Under the pieces are notes generated by a model, which was given only the letters and a program-made list of their open reading frames with translations, was not told the origin of the DNA and did no database searches. Both the position numbers and the translations under genes were made by a program. A stretch of DNA of 64,000 nt from Nereocystis luetkeana. Taxonomy: Eukaryota; Sar; Phaeophyceae; Laminariales; Laminariaceae. Numbering within the stretch: position 1 is the stretch's first letter; every line of letters begins with the position of its first letter. Shown piece by piece: positions 38,201 through 49,179 of the stretch. The stretch lies in NCBI GenBank assembly GCA_031213475.1, contig JARUPZ010000037.1:248001-312000 (forward strand), written 5' to 3'.

Positions 38201-38520
38201 GTGGTACTGGCGAGGTACTGGGAGGATTGGCTGTATGCTTGATCCTGTGACGACCTGAGAAACTGTATGTGGATATATCCGGGTGCGCCGCCCCCCACAT
38301 CTTCAGTAATGACATCTGCCACGCGCCTACGGACCGATGCGTTCCTCTCTTGTTTACTTGTGGTCCCATTCTGAAGGAGTGCTACAAGAATGGGTTCGTC
38401 TACGACGGCTTGGTGAAAGTCGACAACAAGATCAAGCACCACATCATCAACGTCTTCGCCAAAGAGCTAACGGACATGAGCACCACCATCGCCAAAGCAG
38501 AGCTCAAGACCCTTCGCTGA
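35241..38520 (+). CDS. Unknown conserved-looking gene, three visible exons, one apparent frameshift
   Basis: Exon 1 is 35241-35571, starting at ATG with MSSFHEHAAAAAKAHNIRC and ending at donor GTAAGT. Exon 2 is 36723-36869 between CAATCAG and GTAAGA (VVARLLKFNNEVVYEHLL...). Exon 3 is 38377-38520, from the AG of TTCTGAAG to TGA, ending in IINVFAKELTDMSTTIAKAE. All junctions are phase 0 and the introns are 1151 and 1507 nt. The exons read as soluble, helix-rich protein with no membrane segment or signal peptide. A single extra base near 35391 breaks exon 1; without it the frame runs from SWTWGGIV into GGAQLIRGILQLMEEWEYHF. That could be a sequencing error, a real lesion, or a missed exon border. 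More exons could lie in intron 2. I do not recognise the family and assign no function. Confidence 0.6.
37395..37747 (+). repeat. Tandem duplication, 180- and 173-bp units, inside the intron
   Basis: Unit 1 (37395-37574) and unit 2 (37575-37747) both run from TGCGATGTACCTTGTATGG to GTCGAGATATATACT and differ by only a few bases. The length difference is exactly 7 bp: unit 1 has TACCTGGTACCTGGTA where unit 2 has TACCTGGTA. Confidence 0.9.
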
Positions 38521-40469
38521 AGTATGCTTGTATAGCCCTACGATGCTGTTGGCGAAAGGCCCGGTCGTACGTATGTGTGATATCCGTGTGTTTTTGCGTG
38601 TTGCGGTGTTGAGTACAGTAGAGCCTACTCGTAAATTTGTTGCGGCCGGTGTCTGATCTCCTTCAGAATCTCCTCTACACTAGAGCAGGAGAATTCAATA
38701 GTGCTGTGCCTTATTATCTTGTTTATGTTTTCTTCTGCTTTTGTGGTGATCGTCGCCGACCAGTCTACGCTGACCGGGTCAGCCTCTAGTCTGTGCACGT
38801 TCGTGCCGAGATTCGAATCGAACGTTCGCGATCGGTGATGATGGTGATGGTGATGACAGCGAACGTTTCAGTTGTTGTTTCTCGCACCGTTCACCGATCC
38901 CTTGCGGGTCCATCGACGCGTTCGTTCCGGCTGCAGGGGCTATGGTAGGGTCGAATATAGGGTAGGGTAGGGTAGCGTTCGGTAGGATAGTATTATACGT
39001 CACCGGTTCCTCTTTTCATGCTCGAATCGCTTCGCGCATTCCTGGCCAAGGCAAATACCTGGTAGTATTGGCCGGCGACATTGTGGTGATGATGCTTTGC
39101 GGCGTACCAGGTACACACGTACGAGCACAAGACAAGCATAAAAAAAACACCGGGTGCGTTACGTGGGAATGGCGTGGACACCAGATGGATGGGTGGCTCG
39201 TGCTAGACGCTAGACGGCGCCTACCTGTTTGTGTGTCAAGTTTGATGTACTGTAGTTTTAGTGGCTTCAGGTAGTCTGTGATGTAATACATACCGTGGGT
39301 GTTTGTATGACCATCGCCATCAGGCGTATAGCAGGACCACCACGTACACGTGAGTCTGATCCACTGCTGATGTACACTGTACACTGCAGCCTTTCCATGT
39401 ATTTAGGAAAGTTTAAGTTACGTGTCACTGGGCGGCATGTAAAATACGCACATTGACATGGATGGGGGGCGTGAGGGCGTGATTATTGATACGTGGATGA
39501 TCTTGGTCTGGGTTATGTGCGTGATGGGGGGAGGGGGGGGGGGGTTCTTGTAGGTATACAGTGGTATATATCGTGCTCACATTTTGTTGTGTTGGTGTTG
39601 AAAGCACTGCGAAATAACGTGGCCGTTCTGTGAACAGCGAAAAAAACCTGTGTGGTGTTGATCTGCTGTGCGTCGTCTTCATCGTTGTGCAAGGAAATGG
39701 GTTTAGGCAGCATTTGGGGGAACAATAAGGGTGATCGAAGACAGCGCTATAGTCTGGCGGTGTCGGACAGAACAGTTGCATTAGTACGTTAGCGCTTCAC
39801 AGAGCGGGATCCTGCCTCAGGCTGTTGTGCTTGACACCCACCTGTAGACAATAAGAACGATTCGTTTATAATAATAGACGATGCGCGGGTTTTCGGCCTC
39901 GCACGGTTTTCCTAAGAATCTTGTTTTAACACGAGAGGCTACGAAGCGCGGAGAGGAAAAGGAGGCTGCGAAGGAAGGGGGTATCTTCTCTACGACCCTA
40001 CAGAAGATGAAGAACAGTAGCAGCAGCACGGCCGCAGCAGCAGCGGCAGCACAGGGAAATCACCAACACCACCAAACCCCCGAAAACCCACGGGGAAAAC
40101 AACCCAAATCCACAAAAAAAAACACGTAATCCAACGAAAAGCAATTCCACATACACCTAACAAACACAACGCAACCACGAAAAAACACTACCAGGTACAC
40201 CACTATCACGAAAAAGTCGAATATACACGGAAAATCCACAAGAATACCTAAAGGCGAGAAACTTGAAAAACACGAAAGACCCACGAAAACCCAACAAGAC
40301 CACTAAAAAAATGATACCAGGTACCTACGTATTACTCGAATACCGCAACACTTGCCAGGTAACTTAAAGTCGTAACATTACGTTACTACGTTCAATACGT
40401 TCTGGAGTTGCTCAGTTTGTGAAACGGAGTCTCTTGTTTGTTATTTGCAAAGCTGTTTGTCTGTCCGCA
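38521..40469. other. No gene recognised
   Basis: Includes (GATGGT)n at about 38837, (GGGTA)n at 38947-38977, a G-run at 39527-39543, CAG runs near 40018 and four TACC(A/T)GGTA words (39056, 39105, 40189, 40315). Open frames on both strands are short or low-complexity. Confidence 0.5.
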
Positions 40470-40930
40470 GCCACCGGGGTCCACCTCGGTACTTGGTACA
40501 TGGGTGGAAGATCCCACTCGAATTCTATTCGACTTCCGAAATGGATTTTGAAGTCAGCATGGAGGTTTTGGAAGTCAAATGGAAGTTGAATAGACGTAAG
40601 TATAGTGGAAGTCCATGAAAGAGAAACTTCCATGTATCCCTGCGGTAACTTCCATCTCCGTCCGTAAAGCTTCCTTCCACTTCTTTGCGCAAGCATGACA
40701 TTCACCTACTTCCATTCCTTCAAATGAGCTTCCAGTACTTTCACGCGACATACATCTGCTTTTACGGAATATTTCATCTACGTCCGCAGAAGCAAACATC
40801 ACTCTCTTTCGACTACTTCCTCCCACTTCCATCTCTTTCCAATAAGTTTCTAGTATCTCCATTTGGCTCTTCTTTTTACGGAAACTTCCATCTACGCCCG
40901 CAATAACTTCCACTCCCTCTCATCCGACGG
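40470..40930. repeat. Degenerate ACTTCCAT / ATGGAAGT repeats in two orientations
   Basis: Purine-strand units (ATGGAAGT, TGGAAGTC) dominate up to about 40615 and their complements (ACTTCCATCT, CGTCCGCA) after it. The block therefore has a fold-back character on top of short tandem repetition. Confidence 0.6.
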
Positions 40931-42725
40931 TTCAACCGTTCGACGACCTCTGACCTTTTGCGGTTCGCGCTTCGCGCTCACGGCCTCCGGCGGCATGCCT
41001 GCACCTTGTGGATGAGAGCAGGGGGCCAAATGAGATCACACCCAGATGGGATCAGATCCGGGTGGAGTATAGGAGCGGATAGAAGCTTCTGCGGACGCCG
41101 ATGGAAATTTCCTCAAAGATAGAAGTCAAATGGGAGTTCTATTAATAGTGTGTAAAAAATGCTGTGTTTTGCAATCCCTGTGTTTTTCCATTATTTGTTT
41201 TCTACCAGGTATTTGTTTTTGTTTGTTGTGGTGCCCTGTTCCCTTCCAAATCGATGATGCCCCCCCTTCCTCGTACCCTGCCATTTTGCGTCGGCTGCGT
41301 CACCTTTCTATTTGTGTGACCCTTTGCTACTTTCCTTTTTTTCCGATTGTTGTTATTTTTTTACATGATTTTAGCCTCACCTTGGTCCCCGTCTGTCTCT
41401 TGTCCTCTTTATGTCGGTTGTGTCGTCCTCGGCCCAACAATTGGACGTAGGATTGCTCGTTTTTGTTTGTTACCATGGGAGTTCTTTGCCTTTACCCTCT
41501 TCTTGTATTCTTGCCTTCGGTCTGTGGTCTTCTTGTGGCGTCCTTATGTTGGTCTATCAGCGCAAAATATCGTAGGACTGAGTGTACTAGCAGACAGCAA
41601 CCTTGTCCTCGGGACTCTGCCTGCGCCCTGAGCGCACCTTTGATTCGTTTTCCTCGCTTCTCTCCTTTCTTCCCTCTTTCTGTTCCCTCCTCGTGTTTTT
41701 CTTTTTTTCGTTTGTCTTATTTTTTTTCGACTACTACTGCTGTACAAGTATAATTCGTACCATGGATTGATATATATATGTTCATGGTGTTGGATGGTAT
41801 CCCTGATACCACACCACGTTAATACGAGCCGTTTCGCTTACGGACTGGTATGATACTGCCGTGCACACTATTTCGTACCTGGTACTTGTTTGTTTTCTCC
41901 CATAGAGGTGTATTCTTGTCACAGCCGGTTTTGATACCACAGGCAGGATTCCTGGGAAGTAAGTAAGCATTTTATAGTGTGAGAATATCATTACTATAGA
42001 GCACGGCAATCGTTGCCCTGCTGTTCCCCAGATGGTACCATTTTAGTAGTATTGTCGCGGCCTTGTGCAGTGTCGTGCAGTGTTGTGTTGTTGTATTGTG
42101 CAGTGTTGTGCAGTGTTGTTGTATTGATTAAACCGGGTAGTTTGTACATGATACAGCAGCGCGAAGGGTAGACTCGTCGAACAAGGACACGACGGTCGCG
42201 AGCGAACGATCGACGGTCGCCACTATTAATACTTCTGCGTAGTAAATACTCGACGTATATTCCAGAAAGCAGCCTCACAGGGATAGAAACATCGTGAGCC
42301 GGTCGAACGATGCTGTGGCACGGTATAGAAAGGTTCAACGTACATGACCACCGTTACAAGCGTAGAAAAGCACTGCATCTAATCTACGCGGGCATGTTTT
42401 CTCTTTGCCCCCCCCGGGCACCAGGCCCCCTAACGTACGCAACACAACCCAACACAGCCCAACCAAATAGGCTATGGTACGTTTGCTACACAAACCCCAA
42501 CACCGTTGCAGAGAGGCAGATAGGGCGAAACGAATCCGATCAGAAACGCGCTGCATCTATATTACGCGGGGCCGTTTTCCCTTATCCCCGGACACAAGGG
42601 TCCCTAGCTGTCGGGGCTGTAGTACAGCTGGGACCATCGGAACGTTGGTGAATTAGTGGGCGGGTTTTATTAAATAGTGTGCTGCTGTAGTACTGCTGTA
42701 CTGTAGTACTGCTGTCCTGTTGCAC
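40931..42725. other. No gene recognised; T/C-rich block and one hairpin
   Basis: 41130-41750 is strongly pyrimidine-rich, giving long hydrophobic frames that are compositional. 41999-42036 holds a hairpin string, GCACGGCAATCGTTGCCCTGC, that recurs at 53970-54007. TATTAATA at 41140 and 42225. 42668-42725 consists of TACTGCTGTA-type CTG/GTA repeats. Confidence 0.5.
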
Positions 42726-43165
42726 TGAAACGGAAAGCTGGCTACCTGGGCTGAGGTCTTAAGTCATTGTCACAAGGCAACACATGTAGGGTTCTGCAAT
42801 AGTTGGTAGGAGTGGCAGCTGGGGACCCCAGGTTACCACTCAGAGACGCATAACCCAAAAGGGGCACATAAAGACGAGACATGAATGACCGACCTCAGTG
42901 ACAGAGCAGAGCTTAAGTCCGACCGAGTCGAGAGGTGCGCTCCTAGGTCTCCAGGAGAGTAGGGCGAGCTTGTGGTTCTTCTGTGAAGAGGCTCCAACTG
43001 GAGATGGCTAGATGGTAAGTGATTGCTTGTTCCGTGACCGTGGTGATGGTCGCGGGAACTGAGTGAGACGGAAGGGGGATGAAACCTTCCGTCCGGAACG
43101 GAGCTACAATATGAAAACGCCTCTATGTCATCATAACTCCTGAGACGGTCAACCGAACCGTAACA
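42726..43165 (-). repeat. 3' LTR (low-coordinate copy), 440 bp
   Basis: On the minus strand it starts TGTTACGGTTCGG and ends CCGTTTCA. I found no difference from 52049-52488 on reading both through. Left flank ends in GCAC, matching the GCAC after the other LTR. Confidence 0.93.
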
Positions 43166-43176
43166 TGCCCCCTAGC
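43166..43176 (-). other. Probable polypurine tract
   Basis: On the minus strand GCTAGGGGGCA sits directly before the TG of the 3' LTR, the usual position of the plus-strand primer of LTR elements. It is short and contains two pyrimidines, so the call is positional. Confidence 0.6.
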
Positions 43177-43564
43177 ATAATGCGAATGACGGAATGAGCA
43201 TTATGCTATCGCAATCTTGTGACTATAACCAAGTTTAAAGAGCCGCAAAGCCCTTTAACACAAATAACGGCCTCAGGGATAAACAACCAAACCGAAATCG
43301 CAAAGGCCATCAAAGGGAAATCCCCGAGAAAAACCCCTACCCTTGCTTTTTCACTGCGTGTTTGGTTGCCCGACCACTATTCCATGGCTAAAGTCCCCCC
43401 ACGCTCATTCAGCGATGAAATAAGCGCAGTGTCCCCTAACGCCTAAGCATATAAATCGCTTCTATTGCGTCCTCAACAATTCAACGAAAATCGAACACAA
43501 CAGAGAAGGCAACTCCGCCTCCTCGGTTAAAACTGTAGGCTAGCCTACACGGCAAGACTAAATC
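43177..43564. other. Element interior, no gene recognised
   Basis: Between the purine tract and the 71-bp array. It contains an inverted string GCATAATGCG / GAGCATTATGC at 43178-43208 and the word CTCCTCGGTTAAAACTG, a diverged relative of the array unit. Confidence 0.5.
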
Positions 43565-44613
43565 GAAAACCACGAGAACAAAACGGAAAAGAACCAACAC
43601 GGCCTCTTCGGTTGAAACACTGGATAAATAAAATCGAAAACCACGAGAACAAAACGGAAAAGAACCAACACGGCCTCTTCGGTTGAAACACTGGATGAAT
43701 AAAATCGAAAACCACAAGAACAAAACGGAAAAGAACCAACACGGCCTCTTCGGTTGAAACACTGGATAAATAAAATCGAAAACCACGAGAACAAAACGGA
43801 AAAGAACCAACACGGCCTCTTCGGTTGAAACACGGGATAAATAAAATCGAAAACCACGAGAACAAAACGGAAAAGAACCAACACGGCCTCTTCGGTTGAA
43901 ACACTGGATAAATAAAATCGAAAACCACGAGAACAAAACGGAAAAGAACCAACACGGCCTCTTCGGTTGAAACACTGGATAAATAAAATCGAAAACCACG
44001 AGAACAAAACGGAAAAGAACCAACACGGCCTCTTCGGTTGAAACACTGGATAAATAAAATCGAAAACCACGAGAACAAAACGGAAAAGAACCAACACGGC
44101 CTCTTCGGTTGAAACACTGGATAAATAAAATCGAAAACCACGAGAACAAAACGGAAAAGAACCAACACGGCCTCTTCGGTTGAAACACTGGATAAATAAA
44201 ATCGAAAACCACGAGAACAAAACGGAAAAGAACCAACACGGCCTCTTCGGTTGAAACACTGGATAAATAAAATCGAAAACCACGAGAACAAAACGGAAAA
44301 GAACCAACACGGCCTCTTCGGTTGAAACACTGGATAAATAAAATCGAAAACCACGAGAACAAAACGGAAAAGAACCAACACGGCCTCTTCGGTTGAAACA
44401 CTGGATAAATAAAATCGAAAACCACGAGAACAAAACGGAAAAGAACCAACACGGCCTCTTCGGTTGAAACACTGGATAAATAAAATCGAAAACCACGAGA
44501 ACAAAACGGAAAAGAACCAACACGGCCTCTTCGGTTGAAACACTGGATAAATAAAATCGAAAACCACGAGAACAAAACGGAAAAGAACCAACACGGCCTC
44601 TTCGGTTGAAACA
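43565..44613. repeat. 71-bp satellite array, about 14.7 units
   Basis: The unit runs from GAAAACCACGAGAACAAAAC through GGCCTCTTCGGTTGAAACAC to GGATAAATAAAATC. Units are nearly identical; the visible variants are GGATGAAT and CCACAAG near 43694-43715 and CACGGGAT near 43831. Because 71 is not a multiple of three and the minus strand lacks stops in every phase of the unit, all three minus frames stay open for over 1 kb and give the same hydrophobic 71-residue period. That is geometry and not evidence for a protein. Confidence 0.97.
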
Positions 44614-44765
44614 CGACACACCAAAAGCAAGCAGAAACACTAGATGAATTAGAGAGATGTGTGCAGGGGAAGATCTTCGCAGGGGAAGGTCTTCGCAGGG
44701 GAGGATCCTCGCCGGAATTGCCGGATGAAGGAGCAGATCTTCGTCCATGCAGAGCGTGGATCGTT
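44614..44765. other. Short GC repeats next to the integrase tail
   Basis: Three tandem copies of GCAGGGGAAGATCTTC-type 16-18 bp units at about 44666-44710. Confidence 0.7.
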
Positions 44766-46500
44766 TCAGTCCTGCAGCCGTTCCATCTCGCGACGGGTCA
44801 GTTCTTCCCAGTTGTTATCGGTGTAGCGCACTCGCCAGTAGCGGTCTCTGTAATCGTACACTTGCCCCTGCAGTCGCAACCCACCGCCAAAGTCCTTCCA
44901 GATGGTAAACCCTATCGGAAACAGCGTCAAGGCTTCGCGACGACGAAGGGCGGGTGTACGAGGGGTGACTGAGACTGGGGTCGTGTCTTTAGTAGGGTCG
45001 GGGTTGTACAAGTGCCAGAGTGCGATGAAACCGTCCAACTGCAAGGGTGTAAAACTCTGTAACACGTCATTCCCAGTTCGCCATCCTGTCTCTACTCCCT
45101 CTCTCGATCTCCCCTTGTACTCCCATCTAGTGGTGCCGGAGGCAGTGGTCGATCTGCGGCAGGTCACGAGCGAGTCTAACACTGGCGAATTGACTCCTTC
45201 AACTGGCAGTTTGAAATCCGCGCCCCACGCATACTGTGCAAACTCGTCTGCTATCGAGTGTCTTAGTGTCAGAGGTCAGAGGTGGTGCGGCTTCACATCT
45301 GCGGTGGATACATTTCGGGTACGTTGTTTTCTGCCTCGCATCGTTACTTGTACGCTTAGGCCTGTCTGTAATACTTCCGTGACCCTCCAAGGGCCTGTGT
45401 AGTGGTCGTGCTGCAGCTTCTTCCCTCTGCTGTCGCGGTGTTTGCTGCTATCGGACTCGCGCACCAGCACGAGGCTACCCTTCTCAGCGATAACTCCGGC
45501 TGATGGTCTCGAGATGGCAGCGTTGGCTCGGGCCCGCGCCGTTACTCTTTGGCTGTCGCGCTTCTCGAGCGCCAGGCGGACTTCTCGGAGGTTCTGTCTG
45601 CGGCGCTCCACGAAGTTGTCCAGGCCGCCGCTCTGATCTGTCTCTTCTGACAGGGGTACCAAAGAGTCTAAAGACGTGCGAGGCTTGCGACCGAACAACA
45701 ACTCGAAAGGTGTCATGTTAGAAGGCAGTGACACGTCTGGTAGAGTGCGTTTGATCCATATTGCCGGTGATACGTACTCGTCCCACCTCTCGGGCCACGA
45801 TCTACATAGCTCTGCATAGCTCCTGCAACCAACCTCCTAGTCTCTCTACAGAACCCTGTCCTCGCGGGTGGTCGGCTGGGCCGAACTTTATGTCCGCATT
45901 CATCCAACGGCATAAGTGTGTCACTACTTCTGCTCTGAACTCTCTGCCGCCGTCGCAACGTACTGTCTTGGGTACACCGAACGTTAGGCACAGCTTGGTA
46001 AGCGCTCGTGCTACGCCTATTGCTTGCTTAGTTTCTAGAGGGATACCGAAAGGGAACTTGGAGGCTCGATCTACTACCAGCAGAACGTACTTGTTACCTG
46101 AAAGGGGAGGCGTGTCTATTTTCGGGATATCCATCTGTAGTTCATCCCACGGTTCTAGTGCGCGTCCGGGAAACATTGCGACGCGTCTGCTGTTGGGTCG
46201 TTTACGTCTCCTGCACCCGCATGACAACACGTATTGTCGCGTGTCGCGAATGACTGAAGGCCAGTGAAAGTGCTCTTAAGACTAGCGCTAACGTGGCTCC
46301 TACTCCAGAGTGACCATGCAGAGTGTGTACCAACGCGAGTACATCGGCAACCATGGATTCGGGTATGGCTGGCAGGTTCCTACCTTTTCCGTCGGCAAAC
46401 CTGATTACATCGTTCTCGTCTAGACTATACCCAGTCTCATCTACTTCCGCGGCGTTCGCATTGCTATCTTCCCGCAGACGCTTGCTAACCTGACCCGGAT
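44766..46500 (-). pseudogene. Ty3/gypsy-type integrase with chromo/Tudor-like tail, frame-broken
   Basis: Pieces on the minus strand in order: a pre-integrase region with LVHTLHGHSGVGATLALV (about 46340-46280); the core at 46230-45802 with acidic residues in DELQMDIPKID, RCDGGREF and QGSVERLGG, the D, D, E of the DDE triad; the C-terminal part at 45734-45276 with MTPFELLFGRKP and GPWRVTEV; and a tail at 45182-44766 with YRDRYWRVRYTDNNWEEL, a small beta-barrel reader-like fold as in chromo-integrases. A frameshift separates the pre-integrase Zn-binding half from the core. A 10-bp tandem duplication (CATAGCTCTG near 45807-45826) lies at the frame change between core and C-terminal part, and a stop separates the tail. 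In the family, integrase inserts the cDNA and the tail steers it to chromatin. This copy should be inactive. Confidence 0.8.
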
Positions 46501-46829
46501 GAGCGTCGTTCCGTTGCCTTCTCGCGAGGGATGCCGGATTGGTGAGTACCTCGACCGCCCGATGGATGACCGGCGTCCTCCTACCCGACGACAGCGGAAC
46601 CTGCCCCCCTGCTGAAAGCACCTCTTTCAACAGCTCCATATAGCGGCTGGTCGACTCCTGACCCAGATGAGCGTCGTTCCGTTGCCTTCTCGCGAGGGAT
46701 GCCGGATTGGTGAGTACCTCGACCGCCCGGTGGATGACCGGCGTCCTCCTACCCGACGACAGCGGAACCTGCCCCCCTGCTGAAAGCACCTCTTTCAACA
46801 GCTCCATATAGCGGCTGGTCGACTCCTTC
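46489..46829 (-). repeat. 168-bp in-frame tandem duplication (56 codons)
   Basis: Two copies differing at a few bases. On the minus strand each encodes a 56-residue unit with STSRYMELLKEVLSAGG and RTPVIHRAVEVLTNPASLAR. The unit length is a multiple of three and the frame is kept, so the duplication may once have been translated upstream of integrase. Its function is unknown. Confidence 0.85.
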
Positions 46830-49179
46830 AAGATCTGGTCGTTGGGCAGTACGATCAAGGCATCGGGGCGATAGAGCAGAGCACGGACACGGCTTCCGAG
46901 CGAGCAAACGACGGACGAGCAAGACGCCGGAGCGAGGAAATGCACGGCGTCGTAGCGGGGGAACGACACCGCGGGCGGCGGGCGAACAAGACACAGGAAC
47001 GGGCTAACGCACGGCGTCGGAGCGAGGGAGCGGCGCAGCGAGCGGCGGACAGGCAAGACACCGGAGCGAGGGAACGCACCGCGTCGGAGCAAGGGAGCGG
47101 TGCAGCAAGCTGTGGACGAGCAAGACACCGGGACATGGGAGATGTCACGCCGTCGCAGGCTTCCGACGAACGCGTCGCCCTCCCCCCGTCAACGAGAATG
47201 GAAGCGAAAAACGAGGCGAAGGGGAGGAAGAGAACTGGAGAGCCCTCACAGTCAAGCAAAGGCAAAAAGACACATACATGTCAGTGCAAGATCCTCCTTG
47301 ATGTGTCCTTTTCACGGCCAACATTTAAAGAGAAAACAACAAAGCGGTAAGGAACAAAGTAACTACGATGAACACGAACATACACAGCGAACACGGGACG
47401 CAGGTAAACTGCTGGACACATGCGACAGAGTACGGGTGTCAGTAAAGGTCATAGCCAGCGCAGTCGGGTGCACGGGCATGCGGGTTTGCAACAAACACAC
47501 CAGCAAACAAACGACCGAACTATCCACTTTAGCGAACAGAATAAACAACAAGATCAAACATGACAGCCACAAAACGGACGAACGACAAATGACTAAATAA
47601 AAACAGGCAGCAAGCCCCGTGGCAAGGCTCGGACCTAGAGGGGCCTGGTTGCTGTCTCCCTTCAGCATGGGCGACAGCAACAAAGGTCCCAATAGGTACA
47701 GACCCGACCATTCTGTTCATTCACCCCGTCTAAATAAACAAACAACGAGCGGACAAACAAAAGAAGGCGGATAAAAAGAAACCAAAAGAAAAGAAAACAG
47801 GTATAAGCCTCGTGGCTAAGGCACAGGCCTAGAGGGGCCTGGTTGCCGTCTCCCTTCAGCATGGGAGGCAGCAACAACGGTCCCAATAGGCGCAGACCCA
47901 ACCAATCTGGGCATCCACTCTCTATCCGAGAAATGAAGCGAACACAACGAACACAAAACATACAACAAGATGTGCTGCGTTCCCAGCGACGCGGAGCAAA
48001 GCGTCGCGGGTTTGACGAGCGGCGTACGGCGAGGGCAGCCGATACGCAGACAGGCAAATGATAAGCGAATGTCAAGATAAGATATAGGACGAGTACAGCA
48101 GCAGTGGAACACGGGACGTCAGCAGAATAGCTGCCGGTAAGCACATATATACATGTACGCGGTATACGAGAGTGTGTTAATCTCCTGCTGCCCGCACAGC
48201 GTGTTGAAATCGGCGGTACAGATCAGCCGAACATATTAGTATTCCAGAGAGACCTCGTTGTTATCTCTCTGCCGGATGGAGACGGCAACAATGGTCCTCT
48301 CAGGCTCAGACAAACCCATATATATGTTATGCATGCGCCAACAAGGTGAGATAGGAAAATCGTAATGCATCCGGCCGTTTCTGTCTCCCGCTCGCCCTTC
48401 GTTGCTGGAACATGTTGCGATGACGGAGCATAGAAAATAGTACAAATATCAACTCCAATAAAAGCGGGAAAATCAGTACAACCAGCAGCAGAGCAGCATA
48501 ATGAGATAAGCGCAGATGTCAGCACCGATACAAGCGTGAAAATCAGTATAACCAACTGAAGCAGAGTAAGATGTTGAGTGCGACTCACACCTGTAATGAA
48601 TAAGCGGATCGACAACGAATTGTATTCCAGGTGGCAAGTGCATACACTGGATACGCTCAGCAGCTGTACGCCCACAAAATAAACGAAGTAAAATTGTAGT
48701 CAGCATACTAACAGACCGTGTAGGTAGGACAGGCACAGACCTCGTGGAACTTCGTCTCTGTCTTCCACGACGGGTGAAGAGACAACACCGCTCCCACGAG
48801 GCACATATCTATCTCTTCTATACTATATTTGACAAATACAGGTAGGGGAGGCACAGACCCTATGGAGGCTCGGATCAGAGACCGTAACCACGTCCCCACA
48901 AGGCACAGACCCATCTCCAATAAAACAGAACGCATGCTAGGTAGTAGGTAGGATAGGGGCAGACCTTGTGAAGGCTCGGTTCAAGACCATAACGGCACAG
49001 CAGTAACGTAATGCATCCGGGAAAGACGCAGACTCAAAAGACGTGGTCGTCCTTCGACCGCAGACCATCCGGTTATTACGACAGTGGCGTAAAATCACGG
49101 CACAGTAGTACAGTAATGTAACCAGGACAGGCGCAGACTCAATAGACTTGGAGGTCGTTCAAGTGCAGACCCATTTATT
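46830..49179. other. Element interior with diverged repeats, no gene recognised
   Basis: 46860-47130 repeats CGGACGAGCAAGACGCCGGAGCGAGG-type strings with a period near 50-75. 47631-47702 recurs at 47826-47897 (period 195) with AGAGGGGCCTGGTTGC and GGTCCCAATAGG, and in weaker form near 48240, 48727 and 48845. No capsid or reverse transcriptase motif (such as YxDD) was found in any frame. Confidence 0.6.

Noticed and set aside
43565-44613. CRISPR-like array
   Set aside because: The whole 71-bp unit repeats with no variable spacers, and the context is an eukaryotic LTR element.
43481-44748. Three long overlapping minus-strand open frames (361-396 codons) of hydrophobic repeats
   Set aside because: They are one 71-bp satellite read in three phases; no start context, no family, and identical peptides in all frames.
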